This document shows, piece after piece, positions 34,763 to 42,668 of a stretch of DNA of 58,926 nt. The DNA comes from Collinsella aerofaciens. Its GTDB lineage: Bacteria > Actinomycetota > Coriobacteriia > Coriobacteriales > Coriobacteriaceae. Position 1 is the first letter of the stretch, and every line of letters starts with the position of its first letter. A program made the position numbers and the translations under genes. Below the pieces are notes generated by a model, which saw nothing but the letters and a program-made list of their open reading frames with translations, was not told the origin of the DNA and made no database searches. Location: contig NZ_JADNJQ010000014.1 of the NCBI RefSeq assembly GCF_015555045.1, positions 1-58,926 of the forward strand, read 5' to 3'.

Positions 34763-36184
34763 ATGACCAACCCCATGCAGTTCCCCGACGGCTTTGTGTT
34801 TGGCGGCGCCACCGCCGCTTACCAGGTTGAGGGCGAGACCCGCACGCACGGCAAGGGCAAAGTACCCTGGGACGATTTCCTGGCAGCTCAGGGTCGCTTC
34901 TCCCCCGACCCCGCAAGCGATTTCTACAACAAGTACCCGGTCGATATCGACCTGTGCCAGCGCTTCGGCATCAACGGTATCCGCGTCTCCATCGCTTGGA
35001 GCCGCATCTTCCCCAACGGTACTGGCGAGATCAACCCCGAGGGTGTTGCCTTCTATCACGAGCTCTTTGCCACCTGCAATAAAGCCGGCGTTATCCCCTA
35101 TGTCACGCTCGATCACTTCGATACGCCCGAGGCCTTTTACCAGAACGGCGGCGAGGGTTTCCTGACGCGCACGACCATCGACGCCTTCGTCGAGTACGCC
35201 AAGTTCTGCTTTGCCGAGTTCACCGAGGTCAAGCACTGGTTCACGTTTAACGAGATTCCCGCAACCGCCGAGGGCAGCTTTATCGTCGGCAACTGGCCGC
35301 ACGGCGAGAAGTACCGCCTGGACAAGGCCTTCCAGCTCATGCACAACATGATGGTGGCCCACGCCAAGGCTGTCGTCGCCTTCCATGAGGGCGGCTTTGA
35401 GGGCGAGATCGGCATTGTCCAGAACCTGGAGCCCAAGTATCCCCTCGATCCCAACAGCGCTGCCGACTGCGAGGCCGCCCGCATGGCCGACGTCATCAAC
35501 AACCGCTGGGTACTCGACGCCACCTTCCGCGGCCACTATGCAGCCGACACCATGGAGGCTGCGACCAAGCTGGCCCATATCGCCGGCGGCGAGCTTGACG
35601 TCCGCGACGAGGACATCGCCGCGCTGACCGCCGCGCTCCCCTACAACGATTGCCTGGGCGTCAACACCTACAAGTGCCAGTTCCTGCGTGCCGCCGAGGG
35701 CGAAAACGACATCAACCACAATGGCACCGGCGACAAGGGCTCCTCTCGCTGGTTCCTCAAGGGCGTGGGCGAGTCATGCGTGCGCGAAGGCGTACCCACC
35801 ACCGATTGGGACTGGATCATCTATCCCGAGGGCCTGTACGACCTGCTGCTCCGCATTAAGAACGATTACCCCAACTACAAGAAGATCTACATCACTGAGA
35901 ACGGCATGGGCTATAAGGACGACTTTGAGGACGGCTTTATCGACGACGCCCCTCGCATCGACTACATGCGTCAGCATCTCGCGTGGATCCTCAAGGCAAT
36001 CGACGGCGGCGTGAACGTCGACGGCTACTTTGTGTGGTCGCTGCAGGATCAGTTCTCCTGGACCAACGGCTATAACAAGCGCTATGGCCTGTTCTACATC
36101 GACTTTGAGACCCAGAAGCGCTATCCCAAGGCGAGCGCGTACTGGTACAAGAACGTCGCGGAGACCGGCCTGCTCATGGCCTAA
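34763..36184 (+). CDS. GH1 6-phospho-beta-galactosidase, module 3
   Basis: A 473-residue enzyme close to module 1 over most of its length (shared VFGGATAAYQVEGETRTHG). Acid/base in WFTFNE (Glu164), nucleophile in ITENG (Glu379), phosphate-binding Ser432, Lys439 and Tyr441 in FSWTNGYNKRY with galactoside-associated Trp433. AAAGGATG is the ribosome site. One conserved loop reads VTLDHFDTPEAFYQNGGEG where the other two have LHHFD, so an active-site-side His is Asp here. Confidence 0.9.
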   Translation: MTNPMQFPDGFVFGGATAAYQVEGETRTHGKGKVPWDDFLAAQGRFSPDPASDFYNKYPVDIDLCQRFGINGIRVSIAWSRIFPNGTGEINPEGVAFYHELFATCNKAGVIPYVTLDHFDTPEAFYQNGGEGFLTRTTIDAFVEYAKFCFAEFTEVKHWFTFNEIPATAEGSFIVGNWPHGEKYRLDKAFQLMHNMMVAHAKAVVAFHEGGFEGEIGIVQNLEPKYPLDPNSAADCEAARMADVINNRWVLDATFRGHYAADTMEAATKLAHIAGGELDVRDEDIAALTAALPYNDCLGVNTYKCQFLRAAEGENDINHNGTGDKGSSRWFLKGVGESCVREGVPTTDWDWIIYPEGLYDLLLRIKNDYPNYKKIYITENGMGYKDDFEDGFIDDAPRIDYMRQHLAWILKAIDGGVNVDGYFVWSLQDQFSWTNGYNKRYGLFYIDFETQKRYPKASAYWYKNVAETGLLMA

Positions 36185-36206
36185 CTTTTGCCGCATACCC
36201 CCTGTC

Positions 36207-36250
36207 GGCCGCATGTGAAATCCTCCACGGGTTCGCATGCGGCCTTTTTG
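36207..36250 (+). terminator. terminator of module 3
   Basis: Stem GGCCGCATG...CATGCGGCC followed by TTTTTG. Confidence 0.9.
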
Positions 36251-36278
36251 TTTTGGCTCGGCCCGAGCAGGCCATTTG

Positions 36279-36575
36279 TCTCGATCTGTAACATCTAGCA
36301 GGGATTTTCGGCCCCAATTGTTACAGATTGAGATGAACGGGGGCACCCGGTTCGAAATATCTAGATCTGTAACATCTGACTCGCTTTTAGCCGTCTAACT
36401 GTTACAGATCGAGACAAAGACGATGGCTGGGTAGACAAAATCTCAATCTGTAACACCTAGTCGAGTTTTTGGATCCTAGTTGTTACAGATTGAGACAAAT
36501 ACACAGGACAATCCTCTCAATCTCAATCTGTAACATCTGGTTGGCGATTTCACCCCTACCTGTTACAGGTTGAGA
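36279..36575. repeat. four ~56-bp TGTAACA palindromes (cluster C)
   Basis: Copies at 36279-36334, 36360-36415, 36441-36495 and 36521-36575, spaced 80-82 bases start to start. Arms TCTCAATCTGTAACA and complement are well kept while centres vary. They fill the gap between the module-3 terminator and the DeoR gene. Paired mismatches preserve stem complementarity in several copies. Confidence 0.9.
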
Positions 36576-36696
36576 CAATTTGATAGTGGAGTCCTCATTT
36601 ACGCGTCATATCGCGTAGCGCTCACGCGTTGATTCCCCACAATGACAGGAGGTAAAAGTCCTCCCGCATCGCCTGTTGGCAATCCCATAGCGTTAG

Positions 36697-37461
36697 CTAG
36701 CAGATGACCTGCGTGTGTTCCTCGATGGCGGCACGATTCTCGGCGGCGATACCCGGTTCGCACACCACGGCATCCAGGCTGTCCAAGCGACAAAAGGTGT
36801 AGAAGTCGCGCTTGCCGATCTTGCTGGAATCGGCGATCAGATAGCGTGAGTCGGCCTTGCTAAAGGCGAGCTGCTGGATACGGCCCTCGTCCATATTGGA
36901 CGTAGACACATCGCCATCCAGAATGCCGTTGGCACCGATAAACGCCGCGTCGATACCCAGTGCACGCAGGGTATCCTCGGCCGTTGGTCCCACAAAAGCG
37001 GCGGTGCGGCGACGGTACATACCACCCACGAGGCACAGGTCGCAATCTTCGCGCGCCTCGAGCAGGTTAAACACCGAAAGCGAGTTAGTCACGATGCGCA
37101 GGCGAAATGCCGGCAGCATCGAAGCCATCTGCTCAACCGTGGTGCCCGTACCCAAAAAGATGGTCGAGCCCTCCTCGATAAGCTCCACAGCGCGGCGCGC
37201 GATCTGCATCTTTTCCTCGGCATGCTTAGTGCGCTTTTCGCTGTGCGAATACTCATGGCGCAACATAGCGTGGGGACGTCCCTGTGCACTACGGGCGCCG
37301 CCGTGCACGCGCTCGATCTCGCCCAGGCTCGCAAGTTCCTCAAGGTCGCGGCGAATCGTCATATCCGAAACGCCCAGCGCATCCGAAATCTCCTTGACCG
37401 AGACCGTGCCCTGCTCTTCGAGCAGCTGACGAACCTTATCCTGTCGTTCTGCCTTAATCAC
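36697..37461 (-). CDS. DeoR-family regulator, probable LacR
   Basis: A 254-residue DeoR/LacR-type repressor. N-terminal winged HTH VSVKEISDALGVSDMTIRRDLEEL and IERVHGGA, then a sensor domain with STIFLGTGTTVEQM and IADSSKIGKRDF (phosphate-binding). Start is a GTG at 37461 with GAGG eight bases upstream. It is divergent from galM. A box before it (37493-37513) recurs before lacA and lacF, so it is the best candidate regulator of the tagatose pathway, sensing tagatose-6-phosphate or a relative by family analogy. Confidence 0.88.
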   Translation of the reverse strand: MIKAERQDKVRQLLEEQGTVSVKEISDALGVSDMTIRRDLEELASLGEIERVHGGARSAQGRPHAMLRHEYSHSEKRTKHAEEKMQIARRAVELIEEGSTIFLGTGTTVEQMASMLPAFRLRIVTNSLSVFNLLEAREDCDLCLVGGMYRRRTAAFVGPTAEDTLRALGIDAAFIGANGILDGDVSTSNMDEGRIQQLAFSKADSRYLIADSSKIGKRDFYTFCRLDSLDAVVCEPGIAAENRAAIEEHTQVIC

Positions 37462-37492
37462 GATGAATCCTCGCCGTTCTTTGCGCGCATAT

Positions 37493-37513
37493 CATTCAAA
37501 CAGTAACGAACAA
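37493..37513. promoter_or_regulatory. probable DeoR/LacR operator before its own gene
   Basis: CATTCAAACA-N5-GAACAA, the same words and spacing as before lacF. Position 32 bases before the GTG suggests autoregulation. Confidence 0.6.
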
Positions 37514-37667
37514 ATTGTATCAGACTCGCGCGCGTCAAAAATCAACGCCCGCACAGCTCCAATCATCACTTTTTTGGGAAAAATACCCCCTGCTTTAGTG
37601 GGGTGTAGTGATAATCTCGCCTGTTCGCGCTACAGTTTGTCCGAAATACCTCGATGTTAGGAACCAA

Positions 37668-38720
37668 ATGATCACTTCCGAGCTTTTCGGCACCGCGCCG
37701 TGCGGTACCTCCGTTCATCGTTACACCCTCAACGGGCCCGAGATCTGCGTTCGCATTATGGACTATGGCGCCACCGTGCTGGGTATCGATGTGCCCGATA
37801 TTCCCGGCAACGTGCGCGATGTTGTGCTGGGCTTCGATAAGCTCGAGGATTACTTTGACAACCCCGCCTGCTTTGGCGCGACCATCGGTCCCGTGGCAAA
37901 CCGCACCGCGGGTGCCACGATCACCATCGACGGCACGGACTGGCACATGCCGGCCAACGAAGGCGTCAACAACCTGCACAGCGATCTTGAGCATGGTCTG
38001 CACAAGCGCGTATGGGACGTTGAGCTCGACGAGACTCACAACGCCGTGCGCATGACCACCTCGCTTAAGGATGGCGAGCTGGGCCTGCCCGGCAACCGAA
38101 CCTTTACGGCTGTCTTTACCGTTACGCGCACCGGCGTCTTCCGCATCGAGTATGGTTGCGAGAGCGACCGCGCCACCTACGTGTCCATGACCAACCACAC
38201 GTACTTTAACCTTGCCGGCCATAACGCCGGCATGGACTGCGAGCACTTCTTTGTTGCTAACGCTGCTCACTACCTGCCCATTAACGAGCAGAATATCCCC
38301 ACCGGCGAAATCGCTCCGGTCGAGGGAACGCCGTTTGACTTCCGCGAGCTGCGCCCCGTCGCGCCTGGCATGGAAGCCGACGACCCGCAGATTAAGCAGG
38401 CCCGTGGCTACGATCACTGTCTGTGCATCGATGGCTATCAGTACGGCCGTAATCTGCGCCGCGCGATGCATGTTGAGGAGATGTGGACCGGCCGCGAACT
38501 GGACTACTACACCACCGCCCCGGGCGTGCAGCTCTACACCGGCAACTGGCTGGGCGACGAGCATGCCAAGGACGATGCCAACTATGGCTGGGGCGCCGGA
38601 TTTGCCCTCGAGGCAGAGATGTACCCCGACACGCCGCACCAGCCGCTGTTCCCGCAGGGCATTGTGGGCCCGGGTCACCCCTACAGCAATGTGATCGAAT
38701 ATCACTTTATGAGGCACTAA
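37668..38720 (+). CDS. galM: galactose mutarotase (aldose 1-epimerase)
   Basis: Interconverts alpha- and beta-galactose so that GalK can act. A 350-residue GalM: GATVLGIDVPD near the start, FGATIGPVANRTAGA, NNLHS, MTNHTYFNLAGH with the catalytic His, and a late GFALEAEMYPDTPHQPLFP with the catalytic Glu. AGGAA precedes the ATG at 37668; an in-frame extension to 37608 lacks a ribosome site. It is divergent from the DeoR gene and separate from galKT. Confidence 0.93.
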   Translation: MITSELFGTAPCGTSVHRYTLNGPEICVRIMDYGATVLGIDVPDIPGNVRDVVLGFDKLEDYFDNPACFGATIGPVANRTAGATITIDGTDWHMPANEGVNNLHSDLEHGLHKRVWDVELDETHNAVRMTTSLKDGELGLPGNRTFTAVFTVTRTGVFRIEYGCESDRATYVSMTNHTYFNLAGHNAGMDCEHFFVANAAHYLPINEQNIPTGEIAPVEGTPFDFRELRPVAPGMEADDPQIKQARGYDHCLCIDGYQYGRNLRRAMHVEEMWTGRELDYYTTAPGVQLYTGNWLGDEHAKDDANYGWGAGFALEAEMYPDTPHQPLFPQGIVGPGHPYSNVIEYHFMRH

Positions 38721-38746
38721 GCCCACAACGCGACATATCGCACAGC

Positions 38747-38784
38747 AGCGCCCGCCGGCACCACCGCCGACGGGCGCTTTTTCA
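38747..38784 (+). terminator. terminator of galM
   Basis: Stem AGCGCCCG...CGGGCGCT followed by TTTTTC. Confidence 0.9.
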
Positions 38785-38827
38785 TCTTTTGGGCTCATTT
38801 TCGCTGTGACTGTATGAGTGACATATC

Positions 38828-39049
38828 AAAACTATGCCCATTTACTACGTTTAGCCCAGGATGCTCGACCATGCACCGGTTTTTGTTAAATTCGCGAGCC
38901 GTCTACCTGCGGTTTTGTTTTACCCAAATTCGACATGCTCGGCGATAGCCGATCAAACGTAGTAAACGGACATAGTTTTTGACAGGCGGCATCGCCGCGT
39001 CCCTCGCAAGGGCAAAATGATCCGTTTTCCTCCGTCCCCAAGGGATCAG
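38828..39049. repeat. non-coding element with terminal inverted repeats, copy 2
   Basis: Ends at 38828-38849 and 38958-38979 (20 of 22 bases paired), same end sequence family as copy 1 at 20801, with the same CTACCTGCGG inside and the same tail (GTTTTCCTCCGTCCCCAAGG). The tail runs into the stop codon of the EIIB gene, where TGATCC...GGATCA-TTTT would serve as its terminator. Confidence 0.75.
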
Positions 39050-39528
39050 TTGAACAGATTGCCGATGGGGTCGGGGGCGGAACTGGGGAGATAGCGGATT
39101 TCTAGCTCTATGCCGAGCGCCTGCAGTTCTTTGAGGGCAGCAACGTCTGCGTCGCTCACGGCAACCGCGGGCGTTATGGGGCGCTTGCCCTCCCCTGCCT
39201 GCATATGGCCAATGCTGATCTTGGTGATCGGCACTCCACCCTTAACCAGCGCGAGTGCATCCGTGGGCGACGCCACCATGATGAGAATCCATTGGCGCGG
39301 CGTTGCGGTATGAATGATGTCGACAGTCCTTTGCACCGAGAAAAACCGCGTCCAGACACCCTCGGGTGTCGCCACCCTCATAGGGGCCCACTTGCGCGAA
39401 TCAGCCGCAATCTCATCGTTGACGATTAAAACAAGGTTGGAACCCACGACTTCGTTCCACGGCTCAACGTCTTGCCCGTAAATAAACCGGTCATCGATGC
39501 GTGTGAGAAGAATCTTGGGTTGAGCCAT
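39046..39528 (-). CDS. orphan mannose-family PTS EIIB lacking its phospho-histidine
   Basis: A 160-residue EIIB of the mannose/fructose/sorbose class. It aligns along its whole length with the EIIB at 48.8-49.3 kb (ILLTRID-x-R, RVATPEGVWTRFFSVQ, LVKGGVPITKISIGHM). The phosphorylated His of that class, in R-x-x-HGQV, is replaced: here RFIYGQD with Tyr17 (codon at 39478-39480). The Val after Gln is also changed. No EIIA, EIIC or EIID is adjacent, so this cannot be a normal phosphocarrier. It might be a regulatory or decoy protein, or a decaying duplicate. The reading frame is intact and the rest is well conserved. Start at 39528 with GGGGTGG upstream. Confidence 0.85.
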   Translation of the reverse strand: MAQPKILLTRIDDRFIYGQDVEPWNEVVGSNLVLIVNDEIAADSRKWAPMRVATPEGVWTRFFSVQRTVDIIHTATPRQWILIMVASPTDALALVKGGVPITKISIGHMQAGEGKRPITPAVAVSDADVAALKELQALGIELEIRYLPSSAPDPIGNLFN

Positions 39529-39617
39529 CGCCACCCCATTCTGTTTGAGACCCGTAAGAGCAAGACATCACGTCTCCAATATTAGTGCATTTAAAGTGAG
39601 AAAAGCCGTCAGAACAC

Positions 39618-39646
39618 TTGCGCGGATTTGCGATGTCCCGTATCAT
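39618..39646 (+). promoter_or_regulatory. promoter of tRNA-Thr
   Basis: TTGCGC (39618-39623), 17 bases, TATCAT (39641-39646), about 40 bases before the tRNA. Confidence 0.55.
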
Positions 39647-39685
39647 AGACAGCCGTTGACGCCTCAGTTGCGTCATTACATGGCC

Positions 39686-39761
39686 GCCAGCGTAGCTCAG
39701 TTGGTAGAGCACCGCTCTCGTAAAGCGGGGGTCACCGGTTCGAGCCCGGTCGCTGGCTCCA
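39686..39761 (+). tRNA. tRNA-Thr (anticodon CGT)
   Basis: A 76-base cloverleaf with encoded CCA: acceptor GCCAGCG/CGCTGGC, D-arm GCTCAGTTGGTAGAGC, anticodon stem CCGCT/AGCGG with loop CTCGTAA, and T-arm GGTTCGAGCC. Reads ACG codons. Confidence 0.96.
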
Positions 39762-39771
39762 TTGCACAAGA

Positions 39772-39797
39772 TAGTCGCCTTCGGGCGGCTTTTTTGT
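39772..39797 (+). terminator. terminator of tRNA-Thr
   Basis: CGCC-TTCG-GGCG hairpin followed by CTTTTTTG, ten bases after the tRNA. Confidence 0.85.
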
Positions 39798-39957
39798 TGC
39801 CGATTTCGAGCGCGCATCCGCCAATCCAAGCACAACGCCGTCGGCAACTCCCCTACTCAACAACAAGCCCCGCCAACCGCAATCCCCAAGGGGACCGCGA
39901 TCAGCGGGGCTCAAACGCGTTCCCCAAGGGAAATCACGCTAGCTCACGAGCAGTTCG

Positions 39958-40431
39958 TTACTCTTCCCAGTAAGCATCTGCAAGCAGCTTAAAGCAAATC
40001 TTCTTGACCGGCTGCGCGCCATCGCCCGGGAACTCGAGCGTGGGCATGTGAGGCTCGCCGGCAACAAACAGCGCAAACTTGTCGTCAGCAAGATCGCCGG
40101 CGATCGAGGCGTCGGAATCGACCAGATCGTAGTCGTCCTTCTCGTCGAACTCCTGGACCAGCGTCAGGCTGCCCGTGGCAACCTTAAAGGCCTCGCGACC
40201 CTCGACGTCGATCTGCAGGTCGTGATAGCGCTGATGCGTCTCATAGTGAGCCTCGGCTTCGGGACGCGTCGTGGGAGCCATGACGTTCGCAAAGACCTTG
40301 TCGCCCAGAATCGGATGGCTGCCGACCTCGAGCTTCGCCGGATCGTTCTCCTCGAGCCAATCGATCAGCACGTCGAGGCCCTTGAGCATTCCACGGTACT
40401 CCTCGATATCGCCCAATGCACCGTAAATCAT
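39958..40431 (-). CDS. YhcH/YjgK/YiaL-family protein
   Basis: A 157-residue cupin-like protein of the DUF386 family (with EbgC and NanQ-type sialic-acid/sugar anomerases). Seen: MIYGALGDIEEY at the start, HYETHQRYHDLQIDVEG with putative metal-binding His residues, FALFVAGEPHMPTLEF and KKICFKLL near the end. GAGAGGGG precedes the ATG. It stands downstream of lacX2-lacC2 and the nagA remnant on the same strand, so it may process amino-sugar or galactoside anomers. Confidence 0.88.
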   Translation of the reverse strand: MIYGALGDIEEYRGMLKGLDVLIDWLEENDPAKLEVGSHPILGDKVFANVMAPTTRPEAEAHYETHQRYHDLQIDVEGREAFKVATGSLTLVQEFDEKDDYDLVDSDASIAGDLADDKFALFVAGEPHMPTLEFPGDGAQPVKKICFKLLADAYWEE

Positions 40432-40463
40432 CTAAATCCCCTCTCGGATCGTTTCTTTGGCGG

Positions 40464-40583
40464 CTACTCGGCAAACGCATTACCGACGCTGTTGCCACCC
40501 ACATGCGTCTCGACCAGGGTAAGGTCGGGATTGAACACGACAGTGTCGGCGTCGCGCCCCGGCATAATGCTACTGCACTTGTC
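40464..40583 (-). pseudogene. 3' remnant of a second nagA
   Basis: Minus-strand translation gives DKCSSIMPGRDADTVV, NPDLTLVETHVGG and NSVGNAFAE then a stop, nearly the same as the last 40 residues of the intact NagA at 43.3-44.5 kb (DKCGSIMPGRDADFVV, LTLVETYVGGQSVGNAF). The rest of the gene is missing: upstream lies the lacC2 stop codon, about 50 bases away. There is no ribosome site for this piece. It marks an old nagA copy truncated between lacC2 and yhcH. Confidence 0.85.
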
Positions 40584-40635
40584 GTCGGCTCCAACCACAA
40601 GCAAACAACCGATGCCGAGGCCGCTGCACAAGCTC

Positions 40636-41571
40636 CTACAGCTCGGTCACGACAACGCCGTTGTAAACCTCGTCCCAACGATCCATAACCAAGTGGCCAG
40701 TCATGGGATCCATGGCATTGAGCTTGCCGCAGGTGTTGGCGGTACGCAGGACCGTCTCGTCATCCGCGCCAGCAGCAATCGCATGTGCGAAGCCGGCAAT
40801 GGTCGAATCGCCAGAGCCCGTGGCGTTAACGGCAGGGATATCGGGCGTCTTCGCGCGGAACGCACGGCCATTGTGGAAGCCCACGGAGCCGGCAGCGCCC
40901 ATGGACACGACGACCCAGGGGATATCGGAGAAGCGGGCGTCAGAAGCGAGCGCGGCGCGGAGCTCGTCCACATCGTCGGTGGTAAAGCTCGTGCCCAGAA
41001 GGCCGTTGATCTCGGTCAGGTTAGGCTTGACCAGCTCGGGCTTAATTTCGGACTTAAGGGCGACCTCGAGCGAAGCACCCGAGGTATCGAGCAGCACCTT
41101 GGCGCCGGCGTTCTCGGCAATGCCCGTGATCTTGGCGTAGTAGTCCGCCTCGACGCCGCGGGGCAGCGAACCCGAGATGGTAACGACATCGGCCTTACCC
41201 GCAAGCTCGGTAAACTTGGCGGTAAAGGCATCGAGCTCCTCGGGGGCAATCGTCGGGCCGCTCTCGAGCAGCTCGGTCTGGTTGCCAGCATGAAGGATGT
41301 TGAGGCAGATGCGGGTCTCGCCCTTGATGGGCACAAAATCATTCTTAATGCCATTGGCATCCATGAGCTCGGCCATATAGGCGCCCATATGACCACCAAG
41401 CAAGCCGGTTGCCACGACATCGTCGCCCAGCTGGCCCAGGACGCGGGCCACGTTGAGGCCCTTACCGCCGGCGGTCTTTTCGGGCGTCACGCGGTTGACG
41501 TCGTCGATAATGAGCTCATCGAGCTGATAGCGCGTATCGACGGACGGGTTCATCGTAACGGTGAGGATCAT
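40636..41571 (-). CDS. lacC: tagatose-6-phosphate kinase, copy 2
   Basis: A 311-residue PfkB-family kinase, clearly a duplicate of lacC copy 1 (same length; shared MILTVTMNPS, GGKGLNV, RICLNILH, catalytic GSGDST and the C-terminal VVVTEL). AAGGAG precedes the ATG. It follows lacX2 by 59 bases and lacks lacA/lacB, which are not needed if substrate comes from galactosamine-6-phosphate. Its neighbourhood (nagA remnant, nagA, agaS, GalNAc-type PTS) points to tagatose-6-phosphate made by AgaS. Confidence 0.9.
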   Translation of the reverse strand: MILTVTMNPSVDTRYQLDELIIDDVNRVTPEKTAGGKGLNVARVLGQLGDDVVATGLLGGHMGAYMAELMDANGIKNDFVPIKGETRICLNILHAGNQTELLESGPTIAPEELDAFTAKFTELAGKADVVTISGSLPRGVEADYYAKITGIAENAGAKVLLDTSGASLEVALKSEIKPELVKPNLTEINGLLGTSFTTDDVDELRAALASDARFSDIPWVVVSMGAAGSVGFHNGRAFRAKTPDIPAVNATGSGDSTIAGFAHAIAAGADDETVLRTANTCGKLNAMDPMTGHLVMDRWDEVYNGVVVTEL

Positions 41572-41630
41572 TTCTAGCTCCTTATCTCGCAGGCTCCTTA
41601 TGCCTTGCAAAACGAATTGGCTACATGCGA

Positions 41631-42512
41631 CTACAGAATCTCGATTGTGAACGAGCGCACGATGGTTTCTTTGGGCTTGGCGATAAGGCAGCCGCGCTTG
41701 TGCTCAAGCACGTCGTCCTCATCGGAGCAGGTCGAAAGACCGCCCCAGGGCTCAACTGCCACAAAATCACCCTCGGGCTTGCTCCACACAATGAGGTACG
41801 GGAAGCCCTCAAAGCTCAGGCGAACACCCTTGTCCTCGCCCTTTTTGGAAAGCGTGACCTGACGGCTCTCGAGCACGTCAAAGATGGTCTCCGCAAAATC
41901 GAAGAGCTCATGTGACAGAGGCAGCGTCTTTCCCACCATGGGGTTCTTGGAGCGGTTGGTCACGTCAATCAAGCCAGTCGAGGGGACGGCAGTGCAAAGC
42001 TCAGCAGCCTCGTCTTTCTCAAAACGCAACTCGTAGTCCGTATAGGCCTCGCCCTCATCGAGCGGGCACCTAAAGCCGGGGTGTCCACCGATAAAGAAAG
42101 GCATGTCCTCGGTGCCCTCGTTGGTAACCTCATAGGAGACGCGCACGGCGGCGTCCTCGAGCGTATAGCGGGCGACAAGCTTAAACGGATACGGATAATC
42201 GCTCAGCAGCGCGGCGTTATCCTCCGAAGCCAGGCACATCGCCAGCTCGTTCTCGCTCTGGCTCAGCAGCTTCCACTCCTGTTTGCGCGCAAACCCATGG
42301 CGGGCGAGCTTCACATGATGTCCGGCAAACGTCATGGCGCTGTTATCGCGCAAACCTCCGCAAATCGGGAAGCAAATCGGTGCCTGGCCGGACCACACGG
42401 CGGGATCGCCCTGCCACAAGTACTCGCGACCTCCAGCCTCAATCGAGGTAAACGAACCACCGGCCGTGGAGACCTTGATAGAAATCGAATCGTTGGAGAG
42501 AGCGTATTCCAT
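41631..42512 (-). CDS. lacX: aldose 1-epimerase-like protein LacX, copy 2
   Basis: A 293-residue paralogue of lacX copy 1, sharing GGSFTSIEAGGREYLWQGD, CFPICGGLRD, ARHGFARKQEWKL, GGHPGF and VAVEPWGGLSTCSDE. The start at 42512 follows AAAGGATGG; a longer in-frame reading to 42647 is unsupported. It heads the lacX2-lacC2-(nagA remnant)-yhcH unit. The order lacX-lacC is the same as in copy 1, so the pair was duplicated as a block. Confidence 0.88.
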   Translation of the reverse strand: MEYALSNDSISIKVSTAGGSFTSIEAGGREYLWQGDPAVWSGQAPICFPICGGLRDNSAMTFAGHHVKLARHGFARKQEWKLLSQSENELAMCLASEDNAALLSDYPYPFKLVARYTLEDAAVRVSYEVTNEGTEDMPFFIGGHPGFRCPLDEGEAYTDYELRFEKDEAAELCTAVPSTGLIDVTNRSKNPMVGKTLPLSHELFDFAETIFDVLESRQVTLSKKGEDKGVRLSFEGFPYLIVWSKPEGDFVAVEPWGGLSTCSDEDDVLEHKRGCLIAKPKETIVRSFTIEIL

Positions 42513-42668
42513 TGTCCATCCTTTCGAACAACTGCTTTTTGCTCGCAAGAACCCGTCTCGGCCCTGACCAAAGGACAAACCCGCACGTTCATCGATGCGT
42601 CCGGTTTCCCAGCCATTCAACGGGGTACCATACAGACATTGATGCAATTACAGCTGAAAGGCCTTCTT

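Noticed and set aside
32780-35719. A 979-codon open frame antisense to the module-3 EIICB and GH1 genes
   Set aside because: It mirrors two clearly conserved genes in a high-GC genome with strong codon bias; its translation is low-complexity (Gly/Asp/Val/His) and matches no family.
36279-36575. A CRISPR array
   Set aside because: The repeats are ~56-bp palindromes with only ~25-base gaps that resemble one another in composition, scattered in three clusters, and no cas genes are present.
40048-41577. A 509-codon plus-strand frame over yhcH and lacC2
   Set aside because: Antisense to two conserved genes. Its only value was to reveal the nagA remnant in the same interval on the other strand.
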